Source: CAZVFX01 sp964626565
Lineage (GTDB): Bacteria > Myxococcota_A > UBA9042 > CAIXZC01
Reading direction: 5' to 3'
DNA: 52,604 nucleotides
Assembly: GCA_964626565.1 (NCBI GenBank)
Contig: CAZVFX010000043.1
Location: 1-52,604, forward strand
In this document: positions 33,565 to 43,351 of the stretch, piece after piece
Numbering within the stretch: position 1 is the first letter of the stretch
How the letters are laid out: each line of letters starts with the position of its first letter
Made by a program: the position numbers and the translations under genes
The notes under the pieces: generated by a model
Database searches by the model: none
What the model was told of the DNA's origin: nothing
What the model saw: only the letters and a program-made list of their open reading frames with translations

Positions 33565-36048
33565 ATGGAGGTCGGAAAGAAGACTGAGAGCCTGCTGCCC
33601 ATCGGGGAACGGGTGCCCTGGCAGCGGCCGAAACGGGAGTGGGCGGTTCGACTGGCGGTGCTGATGCTGCTCGCCGCGTTGTTCCTGCCTAACCTCGGTG
33701 CGTTCGGCCTTTGGGACCCGTGGGAGACCCACTACGGCGAAGTAAGCCGGAATATGGTGGAGTCGTACGACTGGATCAGCCCGTATTGGGGCTATCGCGC
33801 CAAAATCGGTACGCACTCGCGGCAAGGGAATAACTTCTACTCCAAGCCGATCCTCATTTTCTGGTCCGAGGCCACCGCAGTTCGTCTCATCGGGTTTTCC
33901 GAATGGGCCATACGCCTTCCCATGGCGTTGTTCGCGCTACTGTGCGCGTTCTTTGCCTACTATGGACTGGCCAAGACCTGGTCACGGCCCGTGGGTTTTG
34001 TCGGCGCACTGGTGATGGCGACTTCGCCACAGTTCTTCTTCCTGGCCCGGCAGGCGCAGACCGATATGATTTTCGTTGCGCCGTTGACCGTCGGTCTCAT
34101 CTTCCTGATGCTGGCACTCTTCGGACCTTTTGAGGGCCGGGTCTCCCGGCGCAACTTCATCTTCAAGCTGATCTTCTTCTCAGCGGTGTTTCTGGTCGCC
34201 ACAGTGCCTCAGATGATGGTCCTGGTTACCGACCTGGTGGATGAGCGAAGCTATGAGAAGCTGTCGTTCCTGGCCAGAGTCGGGGCGATAGTGAAAGGCA
34301 ACGGCATCTACCACGCGCTCATCTATGGGTCGCTGGTATTGGGATATCTTGCCTGGTATCTGGTGCCGGTGATTCGCAGGGCGCTCAAGGGTACCCTGGA
34401 TGAAGACTTCCGGGACGCCTGGATACGAAAGGGCTACCTGCTGATCTTTGTGATCATGTGCGGATTGGCGTCGCTGGGGAAAGGGCTGCTGGGCTTCATG
34501 CTTCCCGGCGCGATCCTTTTCTCCTACCTGCTGACCACGAACCAGTGGCGATTGCTGAAGCCGCTGGATATCCCCCGCTGCATACTTGCGTTCATCCCGG
34601 TGGCTTTCCCCTGGTACGTGGCGATGTTCGTCAAGCACGGCAACGCCTTCTATGCCCGTTTCTTCATTCACGACCATTTCAACCGCCTTGGCACCGGGGT
34701 ACACCAGATCGATTCGGGCACGTTCGAGCATTTCCTCAAGTGGCTCGGCATCGGCATGTATCCGTGGGTCGCGTTCGTACCCCTCGTACTGATCGTGCTC
34801 AGCAGACTGAGGCTGTCGCTGAAAACGCGGGAGAACCAGTTCACCCTGTTTGCGTTCCTCTGGTTCTTCTTCTCGTACATGCTGTTCACCCTGGCGCGGA
34901 CGAAATTCCATCACTACATATTCCCCGCACTACCGCCCATGGCGTTCCTGGTTGGCAAGGCGCTGGTGGACCTGGGAAGGAGCAAGGGGGTGGCGGTGAA
35001 GGCCGGCGCGCTGCTTGCCATGGGCCTGTTCATCGCCACGACCTATAATCTCTCCAATGACGAACAGATGTTCAGGAATCTGTTCACGTATAAGTACGAC
35101 CGGCGCCTGCCCGAGCACGCTCCCGTCGATTCCGAGGCGCCCACCACCGATGCTGCTCCGGTGGAGTGCAGCGATGACTCGGCTTGCAACCCGCTGAGCT
35201 TCTGCACCGAGGAGGGAACCTGCGCAAACACCTGGGCAACCTCGCAGTTCTACGACAAAACCACCGACACCGTGCGCTGGGCGCTCAACCAGGAGGCGTT
35301 TATCTACGATAACTTCGTGCTCTTCCTGGGTATCGCAGGTCTCATTGCGTTGGCGCTGTTTCTGTTCCAAACCACTCGCTGGGTCGGGGTGGCGGGGCTG
35401 CTCCTGCTGGGGCTCTGCCAGGCCTCGTGGGGGTTGTCCTACTACCTTCCACGGCTGTCGCCTCACTGGTCCCAGAAATATGTCTTTGAGGACTACTACT
35501 CGCTGTGCGGCGATGATCTCAAGGAGGTGGAGAACGAAGCCTACGCGCCGATCATCAAGAAGATGGGACTCGATTCGCTGTATGACTACTTCGGAGCCAC
35601 CGCCAAGCGGGTGTGCCCGTACAACATCACGTCCTGGCTTATCGTATGGCGCGGCGAGACCTTCTACTCCTACAACGAGCTTATGCCGTTGGAAAAGAAG
35701 AACCTCCAGCTCAGGCCGTACATGGAGACCATCAATCCGACCATGCTGAACATGCCCGCGGAGTGTCCGGTCCAGAAGCTCATGTGTCCCCGCAAGTTCT
35801 TTGTCTTCATGGAGAACCGGAAGTCCAACACCGCCACGTCAGTCGCCAGCGGCGCCAACGGCGAGACCAAGAAGATCAAAAAAGATCCCAGTTCGTCCGC
35901 TTCCGGCGCCTATTCGGATTTCGACAAGTGGGTGGCTCGCAAGGTGAGCCACGAAAACGATTTCTTCACCCTATTTGAGGTAACGCCGGTTTACAAAAAG
36001 TCGGCGGTTTTGTGTAGCTGCGCCAATGCGACGCTGCCGCCGGAATAG
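33565..36048 (+). CDS. ArnT-like (GT39/GT83) membrane glycosyltransferase with Cys-containing insertion
   Basis: 827 residues from ATG 33565, preceded by GTGAGG. First extracytoplasmic loop has LWDPWETHYGEVSRNM, equivalent to the DPDExRYAE motif of ArnT, and NNFYSKPILIFW resembles its YxKPPL loop. About 12 TM segments, with a long central region. Near residues 515-560 is CSDDSACNPLSFCTEEGTC, an EGF- or dickkopf-like Cys block. After the last TM comes a soluble tail of about 200 residues, including a Ser/Thr/Lys-rich low-complexity part. It should transfer a sugar from a polyprenyl phosphate carrier to an envelope acceptor. Lipid A is not shown to be the acceptor. Confidence 0.82.
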   Translation: MEVGKKTESLLPIGERVPWQRPKREWAVRLAVLMLLAALFLPNLGAFGLWDPWETHYGEVSRNMVESYDWISPYWGYRAKIGTHSRQGNNFYSKPILIFWSEATAVRLIGFSEWAIRLPMALFALLCAFFAYYGLAKTWSRPVGFVGALVMATSPQFFFLARQAQTDMIFVAPLTVGLIFLMLALFGPFEGRVSRRNFIFKLIFFSAVFLVATVPQMMVLVTDLVDERSYEKLSFLARVGAIVKGNGIYHALIYGSLVLGYLAWYLVPVIRRALKGTLDEDFRDAWIRKGYLLIFVIMCGLASLGKGLLGFMLPGAILFSYLLTTNQWRLLKPLDIPRCILAFIPVAFPWYVAMFVKHGNAFYARFFIHDHFNRLGTGVHQIDSGTFEHFLKWLGIGMYPWVAFVPLVLIVLSRLRLSLKTRENQFTLFAFLWFFFSYMLFTLARTKFHHYIFPALPPMAFLVGKALVDLGRSKGVAVKAGALLAMGLFIATTYNLSNDEQMFRNLFTYKYDRRLPEHAPVDSEAPTTDAAPVECSDDSACNPLSFCTEEGTCANTWATSQFYDKTTDTVRWALNQEAFIYDNFVLFLGIAGLIALALFLFQTTRWVGVAGLLLLGLCQASWGLSYYLPRLSPHWSQKYVFEDYYSLCGDDLKEVENEAYAPIIKKMGLDSLYDYFGATAKRVCPYNITSWLIVWRGETFYSYNELMPLEKKNLQLRPYMETINPTMLNMPAECPVQKLMCPRKFFVFMENRKSNTATSVASGANGETKKIKKDPSSSASGAYSDFDKWVARKVSHENDFFTLFEVTPVYKKSAVLCSCANATLPPE

Positions 36049-36097
36049 GGTCCGAAGTCTCCGGACCCCCAGTCTGACCAACGCCGAGGAGGCAACA

Positions 36098-37396
36098 ATG
36101 ACGCGCATCGAAAGAGTTATTGCGAGAGAGATCCTGGACTCCAGAGGTAGCCCTACCCTCGAAGTGGACATGGTGCTGTCGTCAGGCATCTACGGACGCG
36201 CCATGGTGCCGTCGGGCAAGTCCACGGGTGAGCGGGAAGCACTGGAACTTAGAGATGAGGACATGGGCCGGTTTAAGGGCAAAGGAGTGCTCACCGCGGT
36301 GCAGAACGTCAATGACATCATCTTTCCCGAAATCGTGGGCATGGATGCGCGCGAGCAGCGGGAACTGGACGAAGCGCTGTGCGACCTTGACGGCACCGCC
36401 AACAAGGAGAAGCTGGGCGCCAACGCAATTCTGGGCGTCTCCCTGGCCGCGGCCAGAGCCGTTGCCGAGACCATTAACGTCCCGCTGTACAGGTACATCG
36501 GGGGGCTCAACTCCGTGAAGCTTCCGGTGCCCATGGTCAACGTGATTAATGGCGGCGAGCATGCCGATAACAACCTGGACATCCAGGAGTTCATGCTGGT
36601 GCCGGGCGGGTTCTCTTCTTTCCGCGAAGCGCTGCGCGCAACCGCGGAGGTGTTCCACAAACTGCACCAGCTATTGAGCGAGCGCAACCTGTCCACCGGC
36701 ATCGGGGATGAAGGCGGCTTTGCTCCCCACCTCGAATCCAATGAACAGGCGCTGGAACTGCTTCTCGAATCGATTCGCTCCGCGGGCTACGAAGTGATGA
36801 ACCACTTCTACCTGGCCCTCGATGTGGCCGCCTCGGAGATCTTCGACAAAGAGAAGCGGGTCTACTCGCTGGCGGTGGAGAAGAGCCGGGGGGGCAGCGG
36901 CGAGAAGGTGGACTTCACCTCCGAGCAGTTCGTGGAATACTATCAGGGGCTGGTGGAGCGCTTCCCCGCGATTGTGTCCATCGAGGACGGCCTGGCGGAA
37001 AACGACTGGGACGGCTGGAAGCTGATGACCGAGCGCCTTGGGGATAAGATTCAAATCGTCGGCGACGACCTGTTCGTCACCAACCAGGCGACCCTGGCCG
37101 AAGGGATCGGCATGGGCGTAGCCAATTCGATCCTTATCAAACTCAACCAGATCGGTACCCTCAGCGAAACGCTGGATACCATCGGCCTGGCTCATCGCAA
37201 CGACTACACCACCGTAATCTCCCACCGCAGCGGAGAAACTGAAGACACCACCATCGCCGACCTCGCCGTGGCGGTGAACGCGGGCCAGATAAAGACCGGT
37301 TCGGTATGCCGGGGAGAGCGGGTGGCCAAGTACAACCAACTGCTGCGCATCGAAGACGAAATCTACGACTCCCAGTTTGGCAACCCCTTCGCATAG
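36098..37396 (+). CDS. eno: enolase
   Basis: 432 residues, the usual length. Converts 2-phosphoglycerate to phosphoenolpyruvate in glycolysis and is commonly part of the RNA degradosome. Diagnostic segments: AREILDSRGSPTLEVD, SGKSTGEREA, VNVINGGEHADNNLDIQEF, GDEGGFAP, SIEDGLAENDWDGW, LIKLNQIGTLSETL and SHRSGETEDTTIADLAVA. ATG 36098 follows AGGAGG; the longer frame has no RBS. 13 bp upstream of the epimerase-like gene, so probably co-transcribed. Confidence 0.98.
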   Translation: MTRIERVIAREILDSRGSPTLEVDMVLSSGIYGRAMVPSGKSTGEREALELRDEDMGRFKGKGVLTAVQNVNDIIFPEIVGMDAREQRELDEALCDLDGTANKEKLGANAILGVSLAAARAVAETINVPLYRYIGGLNSVKLPVPMVNVINGGEHADNNLDIQEFMLVPGGFSSFREALRATAEVFHKLHQLLSERNLSTGIGDEGGFAPHLESNEQALELLLESIRSAGYEVMNHFYLALDVAASEIFDKEKRVYSLAVEKSRGGSGEKVDFTSEQFVEYYQGLVERFPAIVSIEDGLAENDWDGWKLMTERLGDKIQIVGDDLFVTNQATLAEGIGMGVANSILIKLNQIGTLSETLDTIGLAHRNDYTTVISHRSGETEDTTIADLAVAVNAGQIKTGSVCRGERVAKYNQLLRIEDEIYDSQFGNPFA

Positions 37397-37409
37397 GGAG
37401 GCGACGTTC

Positions 37410-38411
37410 ATGCCCCACAAGATTCTCGTCACCGGCGGCGCCGGGTACATCGGGTCCACCCTGGTGCGGATCCTCTTGGGCCGGGGCTACCGGGTTCGAG
37501 TCCTTGACCGGCTCTTCTTCGGCCAGGAGTCGTTGGCATCTCTGATCGGGCGGCCGGATTTCGAACTGGTGCAGGGCGATGTGCGTCGCGTGGATAAGTC
37601 GATCATGGACGGGGTCACCGGAGTCATCGACCTCGCAGCCATCTCCAACGACCCTGCCGGGGATCTTGACCCCCGGGCTACCCTGGACATCAACTTCCGG
37701 GGTCGCAACCGCATCGCCAACATGGCCCGGGATGCCGGCGTCTCCAGGTATCTTCTGGCGTCGTCCTGCAGCGTGTACGGATTCAGCGACGAGGTGATGA
37801 CCGAAACCTCAAAGGTGAATCCGCTTACCGTCTACGCAGAAGCCAATTGCAAAGCTGAAGAGGGATGCCTGCCCCTGGGGAACGATTCGTTCAGCGTCAC
37901 CGCACTTCGATTCGCCACCGTCTACGGCCGCTCCTACCGCATGCGGTTCGACCTGGCCGTCAACGGCATGACTCTGGGATTTTTCAGGGACGGGAAGATC
38001 CCGGTGTTGCGCGACGGCAGCCAGTGGCGGCCGTTTATCTACGTCAAAGACGCGGCGCTGGCCTTTGTGACCGCGCTGGAGGCTGACCCCGCAGTCGTAA
38101 ACCGGCAGGTGTTCAACGCGGGTTGCGAAGCGCAGAACGTTCAGGTCCTCCCGCTGGCAAAAACGGTGGCGCAGGCTATCGGCGTGCCCTTCGCCATGGA
38201 GTGGTACGGAGACCCTGACCATCGATCCTATCGCGTCGAGTTTGGCAAGATTGTCAGCGCCCTGTCCTTTGAGCCTGCGGGCCGGCCTGCTGATGGTGCG
38301 GCGGAAGTGCACCGCGGCCTGGTTGACGGGACCCTTTCCACTGCTGATGTGGGCTTCACCGTGAAATGGTATCAGAACCTGCTGAAACAGGATCCCGATA
38401 CGCTCAAATAG
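37410..38411 (+). CDS. extended-SDR sugar-nucleotide epimerase/dehydratase-like protein
   Basis: 333 residues. Rossmann motif GGAGYIG (9-15), Asp33, NF-R at the SDR Asn/Arg position, SSCSVYG at 118-124, and C-terminal sugar-binding WRPFIYVKDAA. The YxxxK catalytic pair reads Y142-AEA-N146, so Lys is replaced by Asn; a Lys occurs two residues later. GGGAGG precedes ATG 37410. It may be an inactive or altered epimerase or may use the shifted Lys. Located after eno and before a lipoprotein phosphoesterase. Confidence 0.83.
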   Translation: MPHKILVTGGAGYIGSTLVRILLGRGYRVRVLDRLFFGQESLASLIGRPDFELVQGDVRRVDKSIMDGVTGVIDLAAISNDPAGDLDPRATLDINFRGRNRIANMARDAGVSRYLLASSCSVYGFSDEVMTETSKVNPLTVYAEANCKAEEGCLPLGNDSFSVTALRFATVYGRSYRMRFDLAVNGMTLGFFRDGKIPVLRDGSQWRPFIYVKDAALAFVTALEADPAVVNRQVFNAGCEAQNVQVLPLAKTVAQAIGVPFAMEWYGDPDHRSYRVEFGKIVSALSFEPAGRPADGAAEVHRGLVDGTLSTADVGFTVKWYQNLLKQDPDTLK

Positions 38412-38479
38412 TGCGACCCCGCTTGCGCACACACGCCCGTCCTGACATAATGCCTGAGTACATTCGGGGGTCTAAGGTT

Positions 38480-40846
38480 ATGCCCATGCTTTCATCGCCA
38501 CGGAAACCGGGTCTGCTCGTCCTTTTAGCACTCCTCTTGGGATTAGGGTGTGGTCGGGATGACGAACCGGTGACCAACATATCTTCCCTGGAGAGCTGTT
38601 TGGAGGGTGTGCAGAAGGAAATGGCGCTTCTGCCTGCAGGAAGCCTGGGAGAAAACGAGGCGCTCATTGCAATGGGAAGGCGACTGTCGCCGGTCGGCCG
38701 GCTGGCGGTTGTCCCCTACTTCCCTCTTGGGGTGGCCCTTTCTCCCGACGGCGAGTACGCGTACGTGGTGCACTCCGGCCGGGACCAGATGGAGGTGATA
38801 GACACTGCTTCGGGCAACGTCATCCAGAACGTTCCGGGGGTGGGTGGTTTTCGAGGTGTGGTGGCCGGACATGACGGAGAGTTCGTCTATTCGGTAGGTG
38901 CGGCCGCGGGCACTGTCAGCCGGCTCAAGTGGAATAAGGGCAAGCTCCACCTGGACCAGCAGATGAAACTGCAGGGCGCTCCTACCGACGTCATACTGTC
39001 ACCCGATGGGGGCACGCTCATAGTGGTCTCCGGTGCGAACAGCAAGGTCTGGGAAATGGCACCGAGGTCTTTTTCGGTGCTCAACGAATATGTTACCAGG
39101 GGAGTGTACCCCTACACCGTTGCCCTGACCCCGGATGAGCGTCATTTAATCACCAGCCACGTGGGCAGCGATACGGTGAGCTTTGTGTCCAGAGCCACGG
39201 GCGAAGTGGTGGCCGCGGTTCCCGTGGGGCTCAACCCCATGGGGCTGGCCGTGGACGCGAAGCGCAACCTCGTGTACGCGGTGAACTCCGACTCCGACAC
39301 TGTGTCCGTGTTGTCGCTCAGTAAGTTCGCGGTGGTGAAGACCATCGACTTGACCCACAATCCCGACGGGCTTGCCGGCGGCTCCGCAAACGAAATCGTC
39401 CTGTCACCGGATCTTGAATCCGCGTACGTGTCGTTCGCGGACCTGAACCGGGTTGATATCTACGCGCTTGCCGATTGGAGTAGGAGCGGCTCGATTCCCA
39501 CCGCGTACTACCCCACGGGGATTGCGTTGGCCGGGGACGGCAGCCTGTTGGCCGTGGCCAACTCCAAGGGCTGGGGCGGCGTGCAGAAGCTGCACCACGA
39601 ATTGTGCGTGGTTTCCCTCGTCGATCTGCCGCCGTCGGCTGAAACCTTGGCTGAGTGGACCAAGGTTGCTGACGAGAATGTGGAGCGCACCGGTAAATTC
39701 TGGGACGAAACGTGTCCCGATCCGGTGCCTCTTCCCCTGGATCAGGACGAGGACCAGGTGGTGGAGCACGTCGTGCTCATCGTAAGAGAGAACAAGACCT
39801 ACGACACGCTGATGGGCGACTTCGAGCGGGGCAACGGCGACCCGGCGCTGGTGGTTTTCGGGGAGGAGTACACCCCGAATCTCCATGAGATCGCGCGTGC
39901 CTTCGTGAATATGGACAACTACTATGTGGACTCGCAGGAGTCTCTCCAGGGTCACACCTGGACCACCCAGGCTGATTGCAACGACTTCTTCGAGAAGCTT
40001 TACCCCAAGGACCCCGCCCAGATCATCTTCTTCAGCTATGACCCGTCTTCGGTGGCCGGGGAGAAGACCATTTTCGACCACTGCTTCGAGCTGGGCGTGA
40101 CCTTCCGAAACTATGGTGAATTCGAAGGGTTCTCCAGCGAGATGATGGGCCTGTACAAGGACTTCATCAACCAGAAGTTCCCGTTTTACAATCTGGCGAT
40201 TAAAGACGTTTGGAAGGCTGAAGAGTTTATCCGGGAGTTGGAGTTGGGAATCCTCCCCGAGTTCGTCTATATCGCGCTGCCCAACGATCATACAGCCGGC
40301 GGCAAGCCCGGCTTCCCTTCCCCGGCCAGCATGGTGGCGGACAACGACGAGGCCACGGGCATGATCGTCGACGCGCTGTCCCGCTCACCTTTCTGGGACA
40401 GCACCACGGTCTTCATCATCGAAGATGACCCTCAGGGATACGGCGGCGACCACGTCCACAGCCACCGTAGCATTTGTGTCGCAGCAGGCCCCTGGGTCCG
40501 CAGGGAATACACGTCCAGCGTTCATTACAGCATCCCGGCTCTCTACAAGACCATCGAACTGTTGCTGCGTATGCCGCCCATGCGAAAGAACGACGCGCTG
40601 GCGCCGCCCATGTACGATATCTTTGTCACCGGGGATGAAGACGATCCGCCCGATTATTCCGGCTTCGAGTTCATCCCGCGCCTGGTGCCCGAGACTATCA
40701 ACAAGGTAGGCGATTACATGTGGGAGGAGAGCATGAAGTTCAACCTGTCCCGGCCGGACGCCAGCCCGGGATTGGGGTACGTTGTGTGGCGCATCATGAA
40801 GGGCGACGAGGAACCGCCGCCCTATGCCAAGTGGAAGGATCGCTAG
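38480..40846 (+). CDS. lipoprotein with YncE-like beta-propeller and phosphoesterase domain
   Basis: 788 residues from ATG 38480, with a G-rich RBS; lipobox LGLGC and Gly at +2. Residues about 60-370 form a YVTN/YncE propeller with repeated ALSPDGEYAYVVHSG-type blades. Residues about 400-760 match the alkaline phosphatase/phospholipase C superfamily: EHVVLIVRENKTYDTLMG (metal-binding region), YYVDSQESLQGHTW, LPNDHTAGG and IIEDDPQGYGGDHVHSHRS (metal ligands). An extracytoplasmic metal-dependent phosphoesterase or phospholipase is likely. Followed immediately by the TPR lipoprotein. Confidence 0.82.
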   Translation: MPMLSSPRKPGLLVLLALLLGLGCGRDDEPVTNISSLESCLEGVQKEMALLPAGSLGENEALIAMGRRLSPVGRLAVVPYFPLGVALSPDGEYAYVVHSGRDQMEVIDTASGNVIQNVPGVGGFRGVVAGHDGEFVYSVGAAAGTVSRLKWNKGKLHLDQQMKLQGAPTDVILSPDGGTLIVVSGANSKVWEMAPRSFSVLNEYVTRGVYPYTVALTPDERHLITSHVGSDTVSFVSRATGEVVAAVPVGLNPMGLAVDAKRNLVYAVNSDSDTVSVLSLSKFAVVKTIDLTHNPDGLAGGSANEIVLSPDLESAYVSFADLNRVDIYALADWSRSGSIPTAYYPTGIALAGDGSLLAVANSKGWGGVQKLHHELCVVSLVDLPPSAETLAEWTKVADENVERTGKFWDETCPDPVPLPLDQDEDQVVEHVVLIVRENKTYDTLMGDFERGNGDPALVVFGEEYTPNLHEIARAFVNMDNYYVDSQESLQGHTWTTQADCNDFFEKLYPKDPAQIIFFSYDPSSVAGEKTIFDHCFELGVTFRNYGEFEGFSSEMMGLYKDFINQKFPFYNLAIKDVWKAEEFIRELELGILPEFVYIALPNDHTAGGKPGFPSPASMVADNDEATGMIVDALSRSPFWDSTTVFIIEDDPQGYGGDHVHSHRSICVAAGPWVRREYTSSVHYSIPALYKTIELLLRMPPMRKNDALAPPMYDIFVTGDEDDPPDYSGFEFIPRLVPETINKVGDYMWEESMKFNLSRPDASPGLGYVVWRIMKGDEEPPPYAKWKDR

Positions 40847-42541
40847 ATGAGACCTGGTACCGGGATAGGCAGTCTTGGACGGAGTCTGGCCTTGGTCTGT
40901 TGTCTCGTCGCAGCTTGCTCCGATTCTGCCCGGGGTCCCGGGGAACCGACTGACATCAGGGGCGGCGCGGATCTGGTGGCTGATATGCGGGGTGACGACC
41001 AGGTGAACCACCCTGAAGCCCGAGGTGAGACCGACGCACCTCCGCCTGACGTGGGCGGGCTCATCGAGGAAGGGAAGTACTGGTTGGCCAACGCGGAACC
41101 GGCGCTGGCCCGGCAGTCGTTCCTCGCAGCCCTCGAACTTGCCCCGGACAACCGGGACGCGCTCTTCGGGGCGGGTCTGTCCGAATATGTCCGCAGCCTC
41201 GAGTTGTTCGGAATGATCATGACCATGCCTACCCAATTCGTGGGCTATGTGGGCGGAGACGGAAACAGTTTCTGGGCCGGGGGGCCGCCGGAGTCGGAGA
41301 ACGATTTTCTGGCCGAGCAGCTTAGCGGGCTGTTTGTCCAGCTTAGGGCCGGATTTGCCGAGGCCGATGGCTACTTCGAGCAGGTGGCCCACGACGAGTT
41401 CTCATGGTACATCGAGCAGGTTCCTATTTACGTGCTCACGCGGCCGGTGATCTCCTTCCGGGGAGAGTTCGACCTTGCCGATGTCTATTTTCTCCGCTCT
41501 TCCACCGCTTTCTTGCTCTGGTTCACCGAAGTGCTCGCGGCGCAGGATTTCCACGCGGACATGCTCACTGCCTTCTACCTGGCGGAGGAGATGCAGAGTC
41601 AGGGTATCGAGGTGTGGGGGATCCTCGCCATTGTCTCAAAGCTGATGGCTTCCGACTCCCGCTTTTTCACGCTGCGGGAAGACGGTGGAGTGGAGATGTT
41701 CAACGAAGGTTCCGCGCACATGCGCGCGTGCGGAGAGCTGTTTCTACTGGGGCTGTCAACGTTGGAGGAGCCGGAACTCAGTGGTGAAGGTCACGTAACC
41801 AGCCTGGACTATCATCAGGGGAACCCCGTGATAGTGGTTCGCAACCGGGTCGACTTTGATTCCGGTGAAGAATCCGCGCTGGAGATTGAGTTTGCCGGGG
41901 AGTTGATTTCCGCGCAGCAATCCCTGCTGGAGGCGATGGAATCCCCGGGCGAGGTGGTGCCGTTTTCCGCTGGACCTGCGGTGCAATTGGGCACCGTCTT
42001 CGGCGTGCTCAGCAGGTTCGGGATGTGGCGGTTCATCCCCGTCGAGTTGCCGCTGGACTTCTCCGACCTTCAACCGGCTGAGGTAACCGGCCTGCTCGGG
42101 GTGTTCTTCGGCGACTCCATCGGCTTCGACTACGGGTCGTTCTTCCAGAACCCAACCGGCTTGCGGGCCTTTTTCCCTCACCTGAACAAAGAGGCGGATG
42201 CCACGGAGCCGGAAGATTTCTGGATGGAGTGGGAATGCCCCGGCGAAACCGCAGAGACCGGTTTCCCCCTGAAAGCCCAGGGGTTCTTGTGTTCCAGCGC
42301 GGCGGAGCTGGAGGACCTGGACCATTTTGTGGGCACCGAGTATGAAATGGCTGCGGACGGGTTCGCATCGCCACTTCCCTACATGGTCTGGGAAGACCCG
42401 GCCTGGGGAGGCATTCTGGCGGTGGACGAGCTTTATCAGGCCAATGGCGGAGATCCGGCCAGCTTCGCGGTGCCCGACCTCTGGTCGGCAAATCTCGGCG
42501 TACACATGTGGTTGGAGCCGGTGCTCGGCCTGCTACGCTAG
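40847..42541 (+). CDS. lipoprotein with N-terminal TPR-like repeat, unknown function
   Basis: 564 residues; ATG abuts the stop of the phosphoesterase gene (AAGGA upstream), implying coupling. Signal MRPGTGIGSLGRSLALVCCLVAAC with lipobox VAAC and Ser at +2, then an acidic Asp/Ala/Pro tether. Residues about 68-115 match a TPR unit (GKYWLANAEPALARQSFLAALELAPDNRDAL). The remaining 440 residues are rich in aromatic and acidic residues with no motif I know. Likely works with the phosphoesterase at the cell surface. Ends with a 9-bp convergent overlap with the sirtuin gene. Confidence 0.75.
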   Translation: MRPGTGIGSLGRSLALVCCLVAACSDSARGPGEPTDIRGGADLVADMRGDDQVNHPEARGETDAPPPDVGGLIEEGKYWLANAEPALARQSFLAALELAPDNRDALFGAGLSEYVRSLELFGMIMTMPTQFVGYVGGDGNSFWAGGPPESENDFLAEQLSGLFVQLRAGFAEADGYFEQVAHDEFSWYIEQVPIYVLTRPVISFRGEFDLADVYFLRSSTAFLLWFTEVLAAQDFHADMLTAFYLAEEMQSQGIEVWGILAIVSKLMASDSRFFTLREDGGVEMFNEGSAHMRACGELFLLGLSTLEEPELSGEGHVTSLDYHQGNPVIVVRNRVDFDSGEESALEIEFAGELISAQQSLLEAMESPGEVVPFSAGPAVQLGTVFGVLSRFGMWRFIPVELPLDFSDLQPAEVTGLLGVFFGDSIGFDYGSFFQNPTGLRAFFPHLNKEADATEPEDFWMEWECPGETAETGFPLKAQGFLCSSAAELEDLDHFVGTEYEMAADGFASPLPYMVWEDPAWGGILAVDELYQANGGDPASFAVPDLWSANLGVHMWLEPVLGLLR

Positions 42542-43294
42542 CGCTTCCGTCACTGCGGGGGCAAAAAGTTCACCCACATCTCCGTCCAGCCGAAGGGTCA
42601 CTCCGGGCAGCCCGTCGTGAGAGGTGGCGCCGCGGTTGATGATGACGTAAGGGGTGCCCTGGCGGGCCGCCAGCAGCGGAAAGGACGCGGCCGGGTTTAC
42701 CGATAATGTTGAACCCAGCGATATCGCCAGGTCGGAGGCATCTGCGATCCTTGCTGCGCGGTCAAGGTCCTCTTCGTTGAGCATCTGCCCGAAACTGATG
42801 GTCGCCTGCTTCAGAAAACCTCCGCAGGGGCAGACCGGTGCTTCGCCGGTTTGCCGGAATGTCACAAGATGGGACTCCGGATCGGTGGTGTCGCCACATG
42901 TCTGACATTGCACCAGGTGGTCGGTGCCGTGGATCTCCACCAGGTGGGAGCGGGAAGTTCCGGCTTTGGCGTGAAGTCCGTCAATGTTCTGGGTGACTAC
43001 GCCCTCGATTTTGCCCGCGGCTTCCAACTGCGCGATACAGTCGTGGACTCGGTTGGGAGAAGCATCACGATAAGCTTCCCACCCTTCCAGTTTGAAGTCC
43101 CAGTAGTCCCGTCGGGATGCGTCGTTGCTCATGAACTCGTTGTAGTAAACGGGCTGCCGCCTCTTCCAGACCCCCTGGGGGCCGCGATAGTCGGGAATGC
43201 CGCTACTCGTGGAGATTCCTGCGCCGGTGAAAATGAAGATCCGACGCGAGTTACGCAGTAGGTCTACCAGTTCCGGATTGGATTGACCGGCCAT
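42533..43294 (-). CDS. NAD-dependent protein deacylase, SIR2 family
   Basis: 253 residues from ATG 43294, preceded by AAGGAGGG. Sirtuin motifs: GAGIST and GIPDYRG (NAD binding), TQNIDGLH, EIHGTDH (catalytic His), and two Cys pairs CQTC and CPCG for the structural zinc. Removes acyl groups from lysine using NAD. The residues that separate deacetylases from CobB-type desuccinylases (Tyr and Arg) are not clear here. 57 bp downstream of the multiheme cytochrome on the same strand. Confidence 0.94.
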   Translation of the reverse strand: MAGQSNPELVDLLRNSRRIFIFTGAGISTSSGIPDYRGPQGVWKRRQPVYYNEFMSNDASRRDYWDFKLEGWEAYRDASPNRVHDCIAQLEAAGKIEGVVTQNIDGLHAKAGTSRSHLVEIHGTDHLVQCQTCGDTTDPESHLVTFRQTGEAPVCPCGGFLKQATISFGQMLNEEDLDRAARIADASDLAISLGSTLSVNPAASFPLLAARQGTPYVIINRGATSHDGLPGVTLRLDGDVGELFAPAVTEALA

Positions 43295-43351
43295 CGCACC
43301 CTCCTTTGCCTGTACGGCAACAGGATACCAGCGATACCGGGAAGGGGGCAA

